Below are positions 26,721 to 36,186 of a stretch of DNA of 64,000 nt, piece after piece. Both the position numbers and the translations under genes were made by a program. Every line of letters begins with the position of its first letter. Position 1 is the first letter of the stretch. The DNA is from DASUKM01 sp036278735 (GTDB lineage: Bacteria; Acidobacteriota; Vicinamibacteria; Vicinamibacterales; 2-12-FULL-66-21), in the NCBI GenBank assembly GCA_036278735.1, contig DASUKM010000016.1, forward strand, positions 1 to 64,000, given 5' to 3'. The notes under the pieces are model-generated. The model ran no database searches. It saw only the letters and a list, made by a program, of their open reading frames with translations, and was not told the DNA's origin.

Positions 26721-26857
26721 CCAGGGACGTTCCAGCTCTACTCCGATTCGTTAAACGAGGAATCACTCCGGAGGTATTTATCGCGCCAGAGTTCTATCCA
26801 AATACTCACATTCTGCCCGACACGCTCTCTCGACTTCCGCCAGGGGGAGGAAGCTAA
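26669..26857 (+). CDS. Short ORF, possible orphan RHS tip remnant
   Basis: A 62-residue frame (LPGIINNAQNGAVCDVTRDV, ALLRFVKRGITPEVFIAPEF). Its TAA overlaps the ATG of the next gene (TAATG), a spacing typical of toxin tip and immunity pairs. Upstream the sequence changes abruptly into the FG-GAP relic, so this may be the last part of a displaced tip rather than a full gene. No family is recognised. Confidence 0.4.
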   Translation: MLPGIINNAQNGAVCDVTRDVPALLRFVKRGITPEVFIAPEFYPNTHILPDTLSRLPPGGGS

Positions 26858-27198
26858 TGGGTGGGTTTTCAACGGGCGAGCAAGTCGAAGCGATTGTCAA
26901 CGGAACCATCGGCAAATTACTGCGACAATATTATCCGGCGCTCGAAGACTACAGAAAGGCCATCACGGTCACGCGGGAGGATCTCGAGTCGTACCTGCTC
27001 GGACACCCAGCGATTACGGGATCACTTTTGTCGCGTCGGTTGGCTCAAGAGCCGATTCATGAACAAATCCTGATCATCGAGACTGCCCACGGATATGAGG
27101 TGGGCGAGAGCGATCACGGAACCCCGATTTTTCTCAAACCATTCTCGTCAAGAGAAAAGGCGCTGGCTGACGTGTTGCTGTCGGAGCTTGGTATGTGA
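26857..27198 (+). CDS. Small acidic protein, possible immunity gene
   Basis: A 113-residue soluble protein without a signal peptide (VEAIVNGTIGKLLRQYYPAL, EDLESYLLGHPAITGSLLSR, HGYEVGESDHGTPIFLKPFS). Its base composition is lower in GC than the core genes around the island, which suggests transfer. It is coupled by TAATG to the preceding tip-like fragment. Small cytoplasmic proteins in this position usually neutralise the adjacent tip; the sequence itself shows no recognised immunity family. Confidence 0.5.
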   Translation: MGGFSTGEQVEAIVNGTIGKLLRQYYPALEDYRKAITVTREDLESYLLGHPAITGSLLSRRLAQEPIHEQILIIETAHGYEVGESDHGTPIFLKPFSSREKALADVLLSELGM

Positions 27199-27284
27199 TT
27201 GTGTCGACAGCCGGCCTGTCGGGAACCCCCCCCGACACCGGTTGTTCGCAACAAGCAGTTCATAATGATGGCGCCGTCCTGATT

Positions 27285-27567
27285 CTCGCGACCGGCGGGC
27301 TGTCCCGCGGTCCCGGCGATCGGCGCGCTCGAAGACGACTCGGCGTCGTGGTCGGCCGCGCGGCTCGACGGCCGCCTGCTCCTGGTGCGCAACGCGGGGC
27401 CTGGCGTGCTGGCGCTCGTGGGCGGCGACGCCGCGGCGCCGTCAGCCTGGCGCTTCAATCGGTCGAAGTTGGTCGCGGCCGGCGACGTCGTCCTGCTGGT
27501 GTACGACGCGAGCGCGCAGGTCTGGCGCGTACTGGGCACGACGCCGGCGGCGGAGAGCGGACGGTGA
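27285..27567 (+). pseudogene. 5'-truncated copy of the small exported protein
   Basis: From about 27285 the sequence is nearly the same as the 3' half of the gene at 23909 (GCPAVPAIGALEDDSASWSA, ARLDGRLLLVRNAGPGVLAL, GDVVLLVYDASAQVWRVLG). The signal peptide and first third are missing, replaced by unrelated DNA. The stop keeps the same short spacing to the following RHS-core gene. The duplication breakpoint therefore lies inside this gene. Confidence 0.8.
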
Positions 27568-27571
27568 CGCC

Positions 27572-28678
27572 ATGCGACGCATGCTGGAGGCGCGGGTGAG
27601 GCGGCTGGCCGCGGCGCTGTTCGGGCTTGCGCTGCTGGCGCTGCCGTCGGTGGCGGCGGCCCAGAGCGAGACTGTGGAGTACTATGGGACCGACGCCGCC
27701 GGGTCGGTGCGGGTCGTCTTCGACGCGGGCGGCAACATCATCAGCCGCATGGATTACACGCCGTTTGGCCAGGAGCTGTTCAGCGGGCTGTTCGCACCCG
27801 AGGCGCGCTTCGGCGGTCAGACGACCGACGAGGAGACCGCGCAGAGCAACTTCCACGCGCGCCAGTACCAGGCGCGCACGGGACGGTTCATGCGCACCGA
27901 TCCGGTGTTTGATGGGTTGTTCGATCCGCAGGCGTGGAACAGGTATGCGTACGCCCGTAACTCGCCGATGACTTTCATTGATCCGTACGGAGAGCAATTC
28001 AAGTCCAGTGTGAACGGCTGCGAATCCGTACCTCGCGAAAAGGAGGCGTACGGTGCTTGGGTGTATGCCTGCGCCCAGGAAGTAGCCGACATTGGGCTCG
28101 GCTCTGACGGCGGGACCCTCTCGTTCATCGGGATGGAGCCGCTGCCGCCCTACGTCGGTGGTGGCTCGCTGGGTGGACCGGGCCGATCTAAGCCATCACC
28201 AACGGATCCCAATGTGCCACCCCCTCCCCCGCCCGGGCCAAATCCGCCCGGGCCGAATCCGCCGGGACCGCAGCCGCCGGGACAGCCTCCCTCCTTTGTC
28301 AACCGTCTGCGCTGCGCCGCGGACACGTCGGACCAGTACAGCATCGCGGGACTCGCCGGAACGATTGGGAAGCAAGGCTTGTTGGCGAATGTTTTCAACG
28401 GATTCGCAGGCAACACTGTTGCTGGTCTTGTCAAGGCGGTCTCCGGCGGAGGCAATTACTATCGTTTTCAGACGAGTATTCGCAACCTCGGCCTCGGCCT
28501 GACGGGCAAGGCGATCAATCTCGTGACCGCGCCGACTGCGATGACGCAACTCGGACTTACCGCTGAGACCGTCGGCGGTGAGCTGGCAGGGAAGGGCTTG
28601 GGTCTACCCATCGCGCTGGCCAAAGGCGCGTACGACTTGGGATTTTTCTCGGCTGCGTACCTGGTGGCATGTCGATGA
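27572..28678 (+). CDS. Miniature RHS-core protein B with proline-rich tip
   Basis: A 368-residue protein. Residues 1-128 repeat those of the gene at 24396 with eight differences, including the signal peptide and all RHS-core motifs. After NRYAYA the sequence is unrelated to copy A. It has FIDPYGEQFKSSVNGCESVP, a (P)n/PGPNPPG-type proline-rich linker at about residues 212-244, then a small hydrophobic glycine-rich domain (IAGLAGTIGKQGLLANVFNG, FSAAYLVACR) that could insert in membranes. The downstream gene overlaps its stop. The core/tip break matches the known mosaic pattern of RHS proteins, but the long YD shell is missing. Confidence 0.75.
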   Translation: MRRMLEARVRRLAAALFGLALLALPSVAAAQSETVEYYGTDAAGSVRVVFDAGGNIISRMDYTPFGQELFSGLFAPEARFGGQTTDEETAQSNFHARQYQARTGRFMRTDPVFDGLFDPQAWNRYAYARNSPMTFIDPYGEQFKSSVNGCESVPREKEAYGAWVYACAQEVADIGLGSDGGTLSFIGMEPLPPYVGGGSLGGPGRSKPSPTDPNVPPPPPPGPNPPGPNPPGPQPPGQPPSFVNRLRCAADTSDQYSIAGLAGTIGKQGLLANVFNGFAGNTVAGLVKAVSGGGNYYRFQTSIRNLGLGLTGKAINLVTAPTAMTQLGLTAETVGGELAGKGLGLPIALAKGAYDLGFFSAAYLVACR

Positions 28679-29145
28679 ACTGGCAAGAGCAGTATCAAGA
28701 TTTCATTTTGATGCTGCTCGTGATGTGTGTGTGGTACGTGTTCGCTGGCGCGCTTGTGAAGAGCGTCAACCCGGCAGGGGTGGTGGATTGGAGAGGCCGT
28801 CGCTACCGAAAGGGGGGCATCGTTGCTCTAGTCCTACTATTTGCGCTCTGTGAAATTGCCGTGATGAGGCAGGATCGCATAGTAGGGCTCGGTCTCTCGA
28901 GTGTTCTGTACGCGGCGATAGCTCTGGCGGTTCTCTTTGTGGGCCGATGGTGGTATCACGATGCGAGAAAGGAAGAGGCGGCACGTGTCGCGCTCATAGA
29001 GAGTCTGGGAGAGGAGCGCCTCGAATCCTTGTTGCCGATGAGCAGGGGGAAGAAAATCTGGCGCTGGGTTGTCAATGCCTACGCCATATTCCTGGTCGCC
29101 GCGTTGGTGTATGGTGTCGTCCGTTACCTCCTGACAAAGATCTGA
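28675..29145 (+). CDS. Four-helix membrane protein, candidate immunity partner of tip B
   Basis: About 156 residues (ATG 28675 overlapping the TGA as ATGA; ATG 28669 is in frame and equally close). It has about four hydrophobic segments: DFILMLLVMCVWYVFAGALV, GIVALVLLFALCEIAVM, LSSVLYAAIALAVLFVG and AYAIFLVAALVYGVVRYLL. A charged loop (HDARKEEAARVALIESLGEE) lies before the last. A membrane immunity protein would fit a membrane-active tip in the upstream gene; this pairing is inferred from overlap and topology only. Confidence 0.6.
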   Translation: MNWQEQYQDFILMLLVMCVWYVFAGALVKSVNPAGVVDWRGRRYRKGGIVALVLLFALCEIAVMRQDRIVGLGLSSVLYAAIALAVLFVGRWWYHDARKEEAARVALIESLGEERLESLLPMSRGKKIWRWVVNAYAIFLVAALVYGVVRYLLTKI

Positions 29146-29478
29146 AGGGTTAGAACGTCGACTAGATTTCCCAATGGAAGTCCGTTGGGTCGTCCGGTCC
29201 CGCCCTCACGAAGAGTCCTGATCCTGCTGCACCGCAGCGCTTCCCTTTGTTCACAGAGATGCGCCTTCATTCGAAGCATTTGGTTCGTACCCGCCCGTAC
29301 AGCTCTCAGCAGTGGCGAACACTCGCGCGATTCTCTAACCGAGCCGGTTCAGGGCTCCATAGCGGGTCGCATCCGACCGGCTACCGACCGGCCCGCGGTC
29401 ATGCTCAGCAAAGTAACCGGCCACCTTGCCGTGAGATGGCGCAATACGGATTCGTCGCAGAGACCTGTTGGTGGCGCC
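29146..29478. other. Non-coding stretch inside the island
   Basis: No supportable gene is seen. The short frames here lack ribosome sites and protein-like composition. GC content is lower than in the core genes. The stretch separates the second cassette from the third set of relics. Confidence 0.5.
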
Positions 29479-29864
29479 CGATGACTACACGACCGCGACC
29501 GGCACGCTGACATTCCCGCCGGGCACGACGACGCAATCCATTTCCCTCAGCCCGCCGCCGACTACGTCGTCGAAGCCGGTGCGACCGAGCTTCTAGCCTG
29601 CAGCCGCCGGCTTCCAGCTCAACAAGGATGCCCTTCTTCCTTACAAAGCTGAAAGCTGGGAGCTGGAAGCTGCAAGCTCTCGGGCTCCGTCCACGCGACG
29701 CTCGCGCGCGCGAGCGCGACGGCGACGCTGACCGACGACGACGCGGCGCCCCCGACCTCACGCATTTGCACTGGCTGCACACCGACTGGGCGGCCTACAC
29801 GACGACCAACGGCGAGCTGCACCTGGCAGCCCGTGGTGAACCCGTAAGGTTCCCCATCAAGTAG
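29479..29864 (+). pseudogene. Calx-beta and FG-GAP relics, third set
   Basis: Two relics in different frames. DDYTTATGTLTFPPGTTTQ near 29479 matches the start of a Calx-beta repeat and ends at a TAG near 29597; SATATLTDDDAAP near 29720 looks like the end of such a repeat. LTHLHWLHTDWAAYTTTN near 29757 is the FG-GAP relic again and ends at 29864. A heptamer array (29647-29681) sits between them. The arrangement echoes 26520-26640, so the same ancestral segment was copied. Confidence 0.6.
29647..29681. repeat. 7-bp period array, unit AGCTGGA (5 units)
   Basis: Units AGCTGAA, AGCTGGG, AGCTGGA, AGCTGCA, AGCTCTC. It interrupts the Calx-beta relic. The same unit recurs at 30580-30607. Confidence 0.85.
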
Positions 29865-29956
29865 ACAGGTCTTTCGGGGACTGCGCCACGGCTGATGGCC
29901 TCGGCAAAAAGGTAAGCGGCGGCTTCCGGCCAAGGCTGTCGTGGGGGGCAGGTCAG

Positions 29957-30243
29957 GTGGACGACCAATTCGTCGACTTCTACCTGAATCGCCGGACTCA
30001 TCTGCCCGCAAGGATTGTGATTCGGACGCCAACCCCGAATGGGATGTTCCAATCTCACTACGACCTGACCGACTATACGCCTGTCGGCGGGGTTCAGTTG
30101 CCCCGCCAGGTCGATTTCAAAGACGAAACGTCGGGCACGTTCAAGAACACGTGACCGACCAGGTCAATGTGCCCTACGACCAGACGGTGTTCACGCGTCC
30201 GCCCTCGATCGCGGAGGGGCCTCACGGCTGGCTGCCGAAGTAA
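29957..30243 (+). pseudogene. Truncated, frameshifted copy of the 276-residue exported protein
   Basis: VDDQFVDFYLNRRTHLPARI, YDLTDYTPVGGVQLPRQVDF and, one frame later, HVTDQVNVPYDQTVFTRPPS match residues about 186-276 of the gene at 25541. Comparison with the intact copy shows a single missing G after 30145 (AAGGAACACGT there, AAGAACACGT here), which shifts the frame into a TGA. The 5' two thirds are absent. The stop position and last residues (GPHGW-x-x-K) are conserved. Confidence 0.85.
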
Positions 30244-30445
30244 TCCGAGCCCATTGTCAAGGTATTGTCGTAGGCCGCCATCACGTGGGCGGTGAGCTGG
30301 AGTCCCGCCACCACGGCGAAGTGGAAGACGCGCTTCGAGCGCGATCGACCTCGCTCCCCAGACAGCTCGGGTCCGGCACACGTTGGTCCAGCGCGTCTGG
30401 GCGCGGGCCCGCCTGCAGCCCCATCGGCTGGAGCGCCCCCGCACC

Positions 30446-30505
30446 CGTCGAGATCCTGCCCCCAGCCTGAGTCAGTGCTGATCTGGTCAGGGCACAAAGC
30501 CCTGA
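30446..30505. repeat. Right copy of 60-bp direct repeat bounding the accessory island
   Basis: Matches 22609-22668 at 55 of 60 positions in the same orientation. It includes the codons for VEILPPA plus stop and the palindrome GTCAGGGC-ACAAA-GCCCTGAC (30486-30506). The upstream part of the membrane protein gene is not repeated here. The rest of 30244-30667 contains no supportable gene. Confidence 0.85.
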
Positions 30506-30530
30506 CCCACACAGCCTGCAGCCAGCCAAA

Positions 30531-30550
30531 GTCAGGCCTGAAGGCCTGAC
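30531..30550. repeat. Palindrome GTCAGGCC/GGCCTGAC
   Basis: GTCAGGCC-TGAA-GGCCTGAC, an 8-bp stem 25 bp after the related palindrome at 30486. Same family as 15446 and 15533. Confidence 0.85.
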
Positions 30551-30579
30551 CCACACGCTACCTGTCGGTCAGCCGTACC

Positions 30580-30607
30580 AAGCTGGAAGCTGGAAGCTGC
30601 AAGCTGT
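30580..30607. repeat. 7-bp period array, unit AAGCTGG (4 units)
   Basis: AAGCTGG twice, AAGCTGC, AAGCTGT. Same unit as 29647, here in the 60 bp upstream of the secretin gene. Confidence 0.88.
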
Positions 30608-30667
30608 CAGCCTGACCAGAAGCAGCCACACCTAACGTCCCCCGCCCCTCCGGCCGACAACGTCAAT

Positions 30668-32035
30668 GTGCGATCCGGAGACGGACGTGTACGCCCCGCG
30701 GGATGCGGTCAGGCCGGTATCGGGTCGATCCGTCCGCCCGCCGGGCGTGCGCGAGGCGTGCGGCTGTGTGTGGCCGCCGTCATGCTGACGTTCGGGGCGG
30801 GCGCCGTGTGCCACGCCCAGGCGCCAGCGGACCTGCCGGTCACGCGCCTGGCGGCCCCCGGCGATGCGGCGGCGGTTCCCCCTCGCGCAGCCGCCGCGAA
30901 ACGGGCGGCGCTCCTGCCGCTTCCGGTCGCGAGCGTCGCCGATCGGGCGCACGACCTGGATTCGGCGCGCGGCCTGACGATCGCGTGTCCCGACCCGACC
31001 CCGATCCGCGACGTCGTCGGGCACCTGGTCCGCGACACCCCCTTCGGCCTGGTCATCGATGCGGACGTCCAGGGGACGTTCGTCGGGACGCTCAAGGACC
31101 TCACGCTGCGCGACGCCTTGTCGTCGATTCTCGATCCGCTCGGCTTCGGGTATGCCGTCGAGGGGACGACAATCCACGTGTCGCGCGCCCGCACGGAGAC
31201 GCGCTTCTTCGACCTCGACGTCGTCGACGTCCGGCGCAGCGCGCGCGTACGGCAGGACGTCGCGAATGGCGGCCTGTCGATGACGTCGGCCGCCGGCGGC
31301 GATCGATTTGCCGAGGTGACCGCCGGGATCGAGGCGCTCCTGTCGGACCGCGGCCGCGTGCACATCGATCGGCGCGCCGGCGTGGCGCAGGTCACCGACG
31401 ACGACAGCCGGCTGGACCGGATCGGCCTGTATCTCGAAGCCGTCGAGACGCGCCGGTCGCGCGAAGTGCGGCTTCAGGCGCGCGTGCTCGACGTCCGGCT
31501 GCACGACGGGGCGGCCGCGATCGACTGGCGCGCCGTGCGGCGCAGCCTCGGCGTGGACGGCACGCGGACCGCGGGCTTCGCGGTGCGTGACATCGATGCC
31601 CTGCAGGGCGCGATCGCCGCTCAGGGAGACCTGCACCTCGTCGCGGCGCCGGACGTGGTGGTGCTGAACAACGAGCCCGCGGTGTTCCGGACCGGAGCGC
31701 CGACAGACGTCGAAGATTTTTCGCTCACGGTCGTGCCGCAGATCGGCGGCGACGGCGTCGTACAGATCAGCGTGTCGCCGTCCTGGACGGCGTCGCGGCG
31801 CGAGCCGGATATGAAAGGCGGGACAGCCGCGCCAGTCGACGTGATGTTCGCGGACACCGTCCTGCGGATCGCCGATGGGGACACGGCGGTGATTTCGGGG
31901 TTCCTGCGGGCGCCGCAGGCGGGCGGCGCGTCGACGGCCGGCGGCGATTCGGCCAGCGGCGCCGGCGAGGTCGTCCTGTTGTTGACGCCGACGGTGGTCG
32001 GGCCCGGCACGTTTCAGGCGGAGCGGAGCAGATGA
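30668..32035 (+). CDS. Secretin-family outer-membrane protein (GspD/PilQ/MshL-like)
   Basis: A 455-residue protein. A hydrophobic segment (RLCVAAVMLTFGAGAVCHAQ) acts as signal peptide; a GTG near 30758 would place it at the N terminus, so the start at GTG 30668 is uncertain. Residues about 105-175 form an STN/N0-like domain (TPFGLVIDADVQGTFVGTLK, LRDALSSILDPLGFGYAVEG). The C-terminal secretin region has VRLQARVLDVRLHDGAAAID, VVVLNNEPAVFRTG and GDTAVISGFLR. It would form the outer-membrane gate of a type II secretion or type IV pilus system. Its stop overlaps the next gene's ATG. Confidence 0.85.
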   Translation: MRSGDGRVRPAGCGQAGIGSIRPPAGRARGVRLCVAAVMLTFGAGAVCHAQAPADLPVTRLAAPGDAAAVPPRAAAAKRAALLPLPVASVADRAHDLDSARGLTIACPDPTPIRDVVGHLVRDTPFGLVIDADVQGTFVGTLKDLTLRDALSSILDPLGFGYAVEGTTIHVSRARTETRFFDLDVVDVRRSARVRQDVANGGLSMTSAAGGDRFAEVTAGIEALLSDRGRVHIDRRAGVAQVTDDDSRLDRIGLYLEAVETRRSREVRLQARVLDVRLHDGAAAIDWRAVRRSLGVDGTRTAGFAVRDIDALQGAIAAQGDLHLVAAPDVVVLNNEPAVFRTGAPTDVEDFSLTVVPQIGGDGVVQISVSPSWTASRREPDMKGGTAAPVDVMFADTVLRIADGDTAVISGFLRAPQAGGASTAGGDSASGAGEVVLLLTPTVVGPGTFQAERSR

Positions 32036-33048
32036 ACGCAACACGAGCGGTGGCGGCGTACGCGCGGGCGCTCTCGCGCGGCCGCGGCAACTACGGCCTG
32101 TACGAGGATTACTACGGCTTCACCGAGAAGCCGTTCAGCCTGACGCCGGATCCGAAGTACCTGTTCAAGAGCAGCTCGCACGCGAATGCGCTCGAGCTGA
32201 TGCAGTTCGCCACGCGGCGGCGCGACGGCTTCGTCGTGGTGACCGGCGACATCGGCACCGGGAAGACCACGCTCTGCCGCGCATTCCTGGAGCAGCTCGA
32301 TCGCCGCACGTTCACCGCGCTGGTGCTCAATCCGTTCCTGTCCGAAGAGGATTTGCTGCGGCTGATCCTGCAGGATTTCGGCGTCGTCTCGCGCGACGAG
32401 ATCAAACGAGGGCGGCTGGCTCACGTGAGCAAGCAGGAGCTGATCGAGACGCTGAACGATTTTCTCCTGTCGCTGCTGCCGCTGCGCGCGAGCGCGCTGC
32501 TGATCATCGACGAAGCGCAGAACCTTCCGTTGCAGGTCCTCGAACAGATTCGGATTCTGTCGAACCTCGAGACCGACAAGGAGAAGCTGCTGCAGATCGT
32601 CCTGGTCGGCCAGCCGAATCTGCACGACCTGCTCCGCTCGCCGGAACTGCGGCAGCTCGATCAGCGCGTGTCCATTCGTTACGAGTTGAAGCCACTGTCC
32701 CGCGAAGAGACGGGCGCCTACATCACCCACCGGCTCGCGATCGCGGGCGGGTCGGCGGTGGCGTTCGCGCCGCGCGCGCTGGCGGCGGTCCACCGGTGCA
32801 CCGGCGGGATCCCGCGGCTGATCAATCTCGTGTGCGACCGCGCGCTGCTCGGCGGGTATGCGGAGCGGACGCCGCGCATCCTGGCGTCGCACGTGCGCCA
32901 GGCGGCCGCCTCGCTGCAACTGCGCGGCATGCGGGCGAGCCTCACGGCGTGGGTGCGCCAGCGCGGCGCGGCGTTTGCCGCCGGCGCCGGACTCGCGTCG
33001 CTCGCCGGGGCAGCCGCGACCGTGGCCTGGCACCTGGTCGGACCGTGA
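32032..33048 (+). CDS. ExeA/MshM-type AAA ATPase
   Basis: A 338-residue protein. YEDYYGFTEKPFSLTPDPKY at about residue 24 is the classic start of the GspA/ExeA family. A Walker A (GDIGTGKTTL, about 75), Walker B (LLIIDEAQNLP) and the FTALVLNP and VGQPNL motifs follow. A hydrophobic C-terminal segment (AGAGLASLAGAAATVAWHL) may anchor it in the inner membrane. ExeA-like ATPases help place the secretin through the cell wall. ATG 32032 overlaps the secretin stop by four bases. Confidence 0.9.
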   Translation: MNATRAVAAYARALSRGRGNYGLYEDYYGFTEKPFSLTPDPKYLFKSSSHANALELMQFATRRRDGFVVVTGDIGTGKTTLCRAFLEQLDRRTFTALVLNPFLSEEDLLRLILQDFGVVSRDEIKRGRLAHVSKQELIETLNDFLLSLLPLRASALLIIDEAQNLPLQVLEQIRILSNLETDKEKLLQIVLVGQPNLHDLLRSPELRQLDQRVSIRYELKPLSREETGAYITHRLAIAGGSAVAFAPRALAAVHRCTGGIPRLINLVCDRALLGGYAERTPRILASHVRQAAASLQLRGMRASLTAWVRQRGAAFAAGAGLASLAGAAATVAWHLVGP

Positions 33049-34091
33049 GCATCCTGCACGACGCGCTCCGCCGCGGCCGCTCGCCGGCGCGCGCGTCCCG
33101 CTCGGCGCCGCACTCCCCGCAGACCGACACGGTGCTCGCGACGCTCGGCTACGTCGAGCGGCCCCGGGCTGCCGCCCGCCGGCTGCTCACCATCGTCTGC
33201 CTCGCCGGCGCGGCGATCGCCGGCTATGTCGTGTGGTCCTGGTTCACCACGCCGGTGCCGTCCGTACGCGCATCGGTGGCCGTGCACACGCCGAGGCGGT
33301 CCTCGCCGCCGGCAGCGATCGTTACGGCGCCGGCCGCCTCGGCCCTTTCGAACGTTCCGCACCATGCCGTCGTGCCACCGGTCACGGTGGCGAAGGCGCG
33401 CCACGTCGAGCGCGATCGGAGCACGCCGGGCTCTGCCGCGAGTGAGCCGGCGGCGCGCCACGTGCGGCCTCCCACGAGGGCAACGTCTGTCGTGCGAGGC
33501 GAGACGGCCAAGGGCGCCGGAACGGATGAATTCGAGCTCGCGCTCTACTACCAGCGGGCGGGAGATTTCGATCGGGCCAAACAGCACTATCTCGCGGTGC
33601 TCAGCCGCGACGTGCTGAACGTCGAGGCGCACAACAATCTCGGTTTGCTCTACAAGGAGCGGGGGCTGCTCGACGAGGCGGTCGGTGAATTCCACAGGGC
33701 GCTGTCGGCCAATCCACGCTACGGGCGCGCCCTGAACAACCTGGGGGTCACGCTGCTCGCCCAAGGGCAGCCCGATGCGGCGGCGGGGCAGTTCGAGGCC
33801 GCGCTGGCCGTCGATCCACACGACGTCGACGCGCTGGTCAACCTCGCGCTGGCGCGCAAGGCCGCCGGCGACCCGGCCGCCGCGCAGCGCCTGCTCATCC
33901 GCGCGCTCACCGTCGATCCGCACAGTCCCACCGCGCACTACAATCTCGCGGTAGAGTACGAGATGGCGGGTGACGCGCCGCGCGCCCTCGAGCACTACCG
34001 GGCGTTCCTTGAGTATGCCGGAGCGGACTACGCCGCCCGCGCCGCCGGCGTCCGCACGCACGTCGAGGCGCTCGACCGCCATATCTCCTGA
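33045..34091 (+). CDS. TPR protein of the secretin operon (MshN/GspB-like)
   Basis: A 348-residue protein starting at GTG 33045, which overlaps the previous stop. The N terminus (SILHDALRRGR) resembles the short cytoplasmic start of GspB/ExeB-type proteins. One membrane segment follows (LLTIVCLAGAAIAGYVVWSW), then a Pro/Ala linker, then about five tetratricopeptide repeats from residue 160 (FELALYYQRAGDFDRAKQHY, NNLGLLYKERGLLDEAVGEF, ALNNLGVTLLAQGQPDAAAG). It probably sits in the inner membrane with the repeats in the periplasm and connects the ExeA-like ATPase to the secretin. Confidence 0.82.
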   Translation: MSILHDALRRGRSPARASRSAPHSPQTDTVLATLGYVERPRAAARRLLTIVCLAGAAIAGYVVWSWFTTPVPSVRASVAVHTPRRSSPPAAIVTAPAASALSNVPHHAVVPPVTVAKARHVERDRSTPGSAASEPAARHVRPPTRATSVVRGETAKGAGTDEFELALYYQRAGDFDRAKQHYLAVLSRDVLNVEAHNNLGLLYKERGLLDEAVGEFHRALSANPRYGRALNNLGVTLLAQGQPDAAAGQFEAALAVDPHDVDALVNLALARKAAGDPAAAQRLLIRALTVDPHSPTAHYNLAVEYEMAGDAPRALEHYRAFLEYAGADYAARAAGVRTHVEALDRHIS

Positions 34092-34141
34092 GCCCCGGTC
34101 AGCCGCGGCTGGCAGCGGGCGCTGACACGCTGGGAGCTGAC

Positions 34142-36091
<1,950 letters not shown>

Positions 36092-36162
36092 TTAGGCGCG
36101 CCTGCGCGCCCGCCGGAGCGGAGCGGGGCACGGGGCCCCCGCGAGCGAACGGCGATGGGGGG

Positions 36163-36186
36163 TCCGGCGGGGCGAAGCCCCCCGGA
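36163..36186. terminator. GC hairpin between convergent genes
   Basis: TCCGG-c-GGGGC-GAA-GCCCC-CCGGA, a ten-pair stem with one bulge and a GAA loop, directly next to the stop of the GGDEF-like gene and 72 bp after acs. It could terminate both transcripts. No U-tract follows, so it may instead belong to the GGGGC-NNN-GCCCC repeat family. Confidence 0.55.

Noticed and set aside
28205..28290. Intergenic tandem repeat of about 15 bp
   Set aside because: It is coding: the PGPNPPG-type linker of RHS-core protein B in an intact frame.
22600..30600. Prophage or integrative element with its own integrase
   Set aside because: No integrase, transposase, portal, terminase or replication gene and no tRNA was found in the island.
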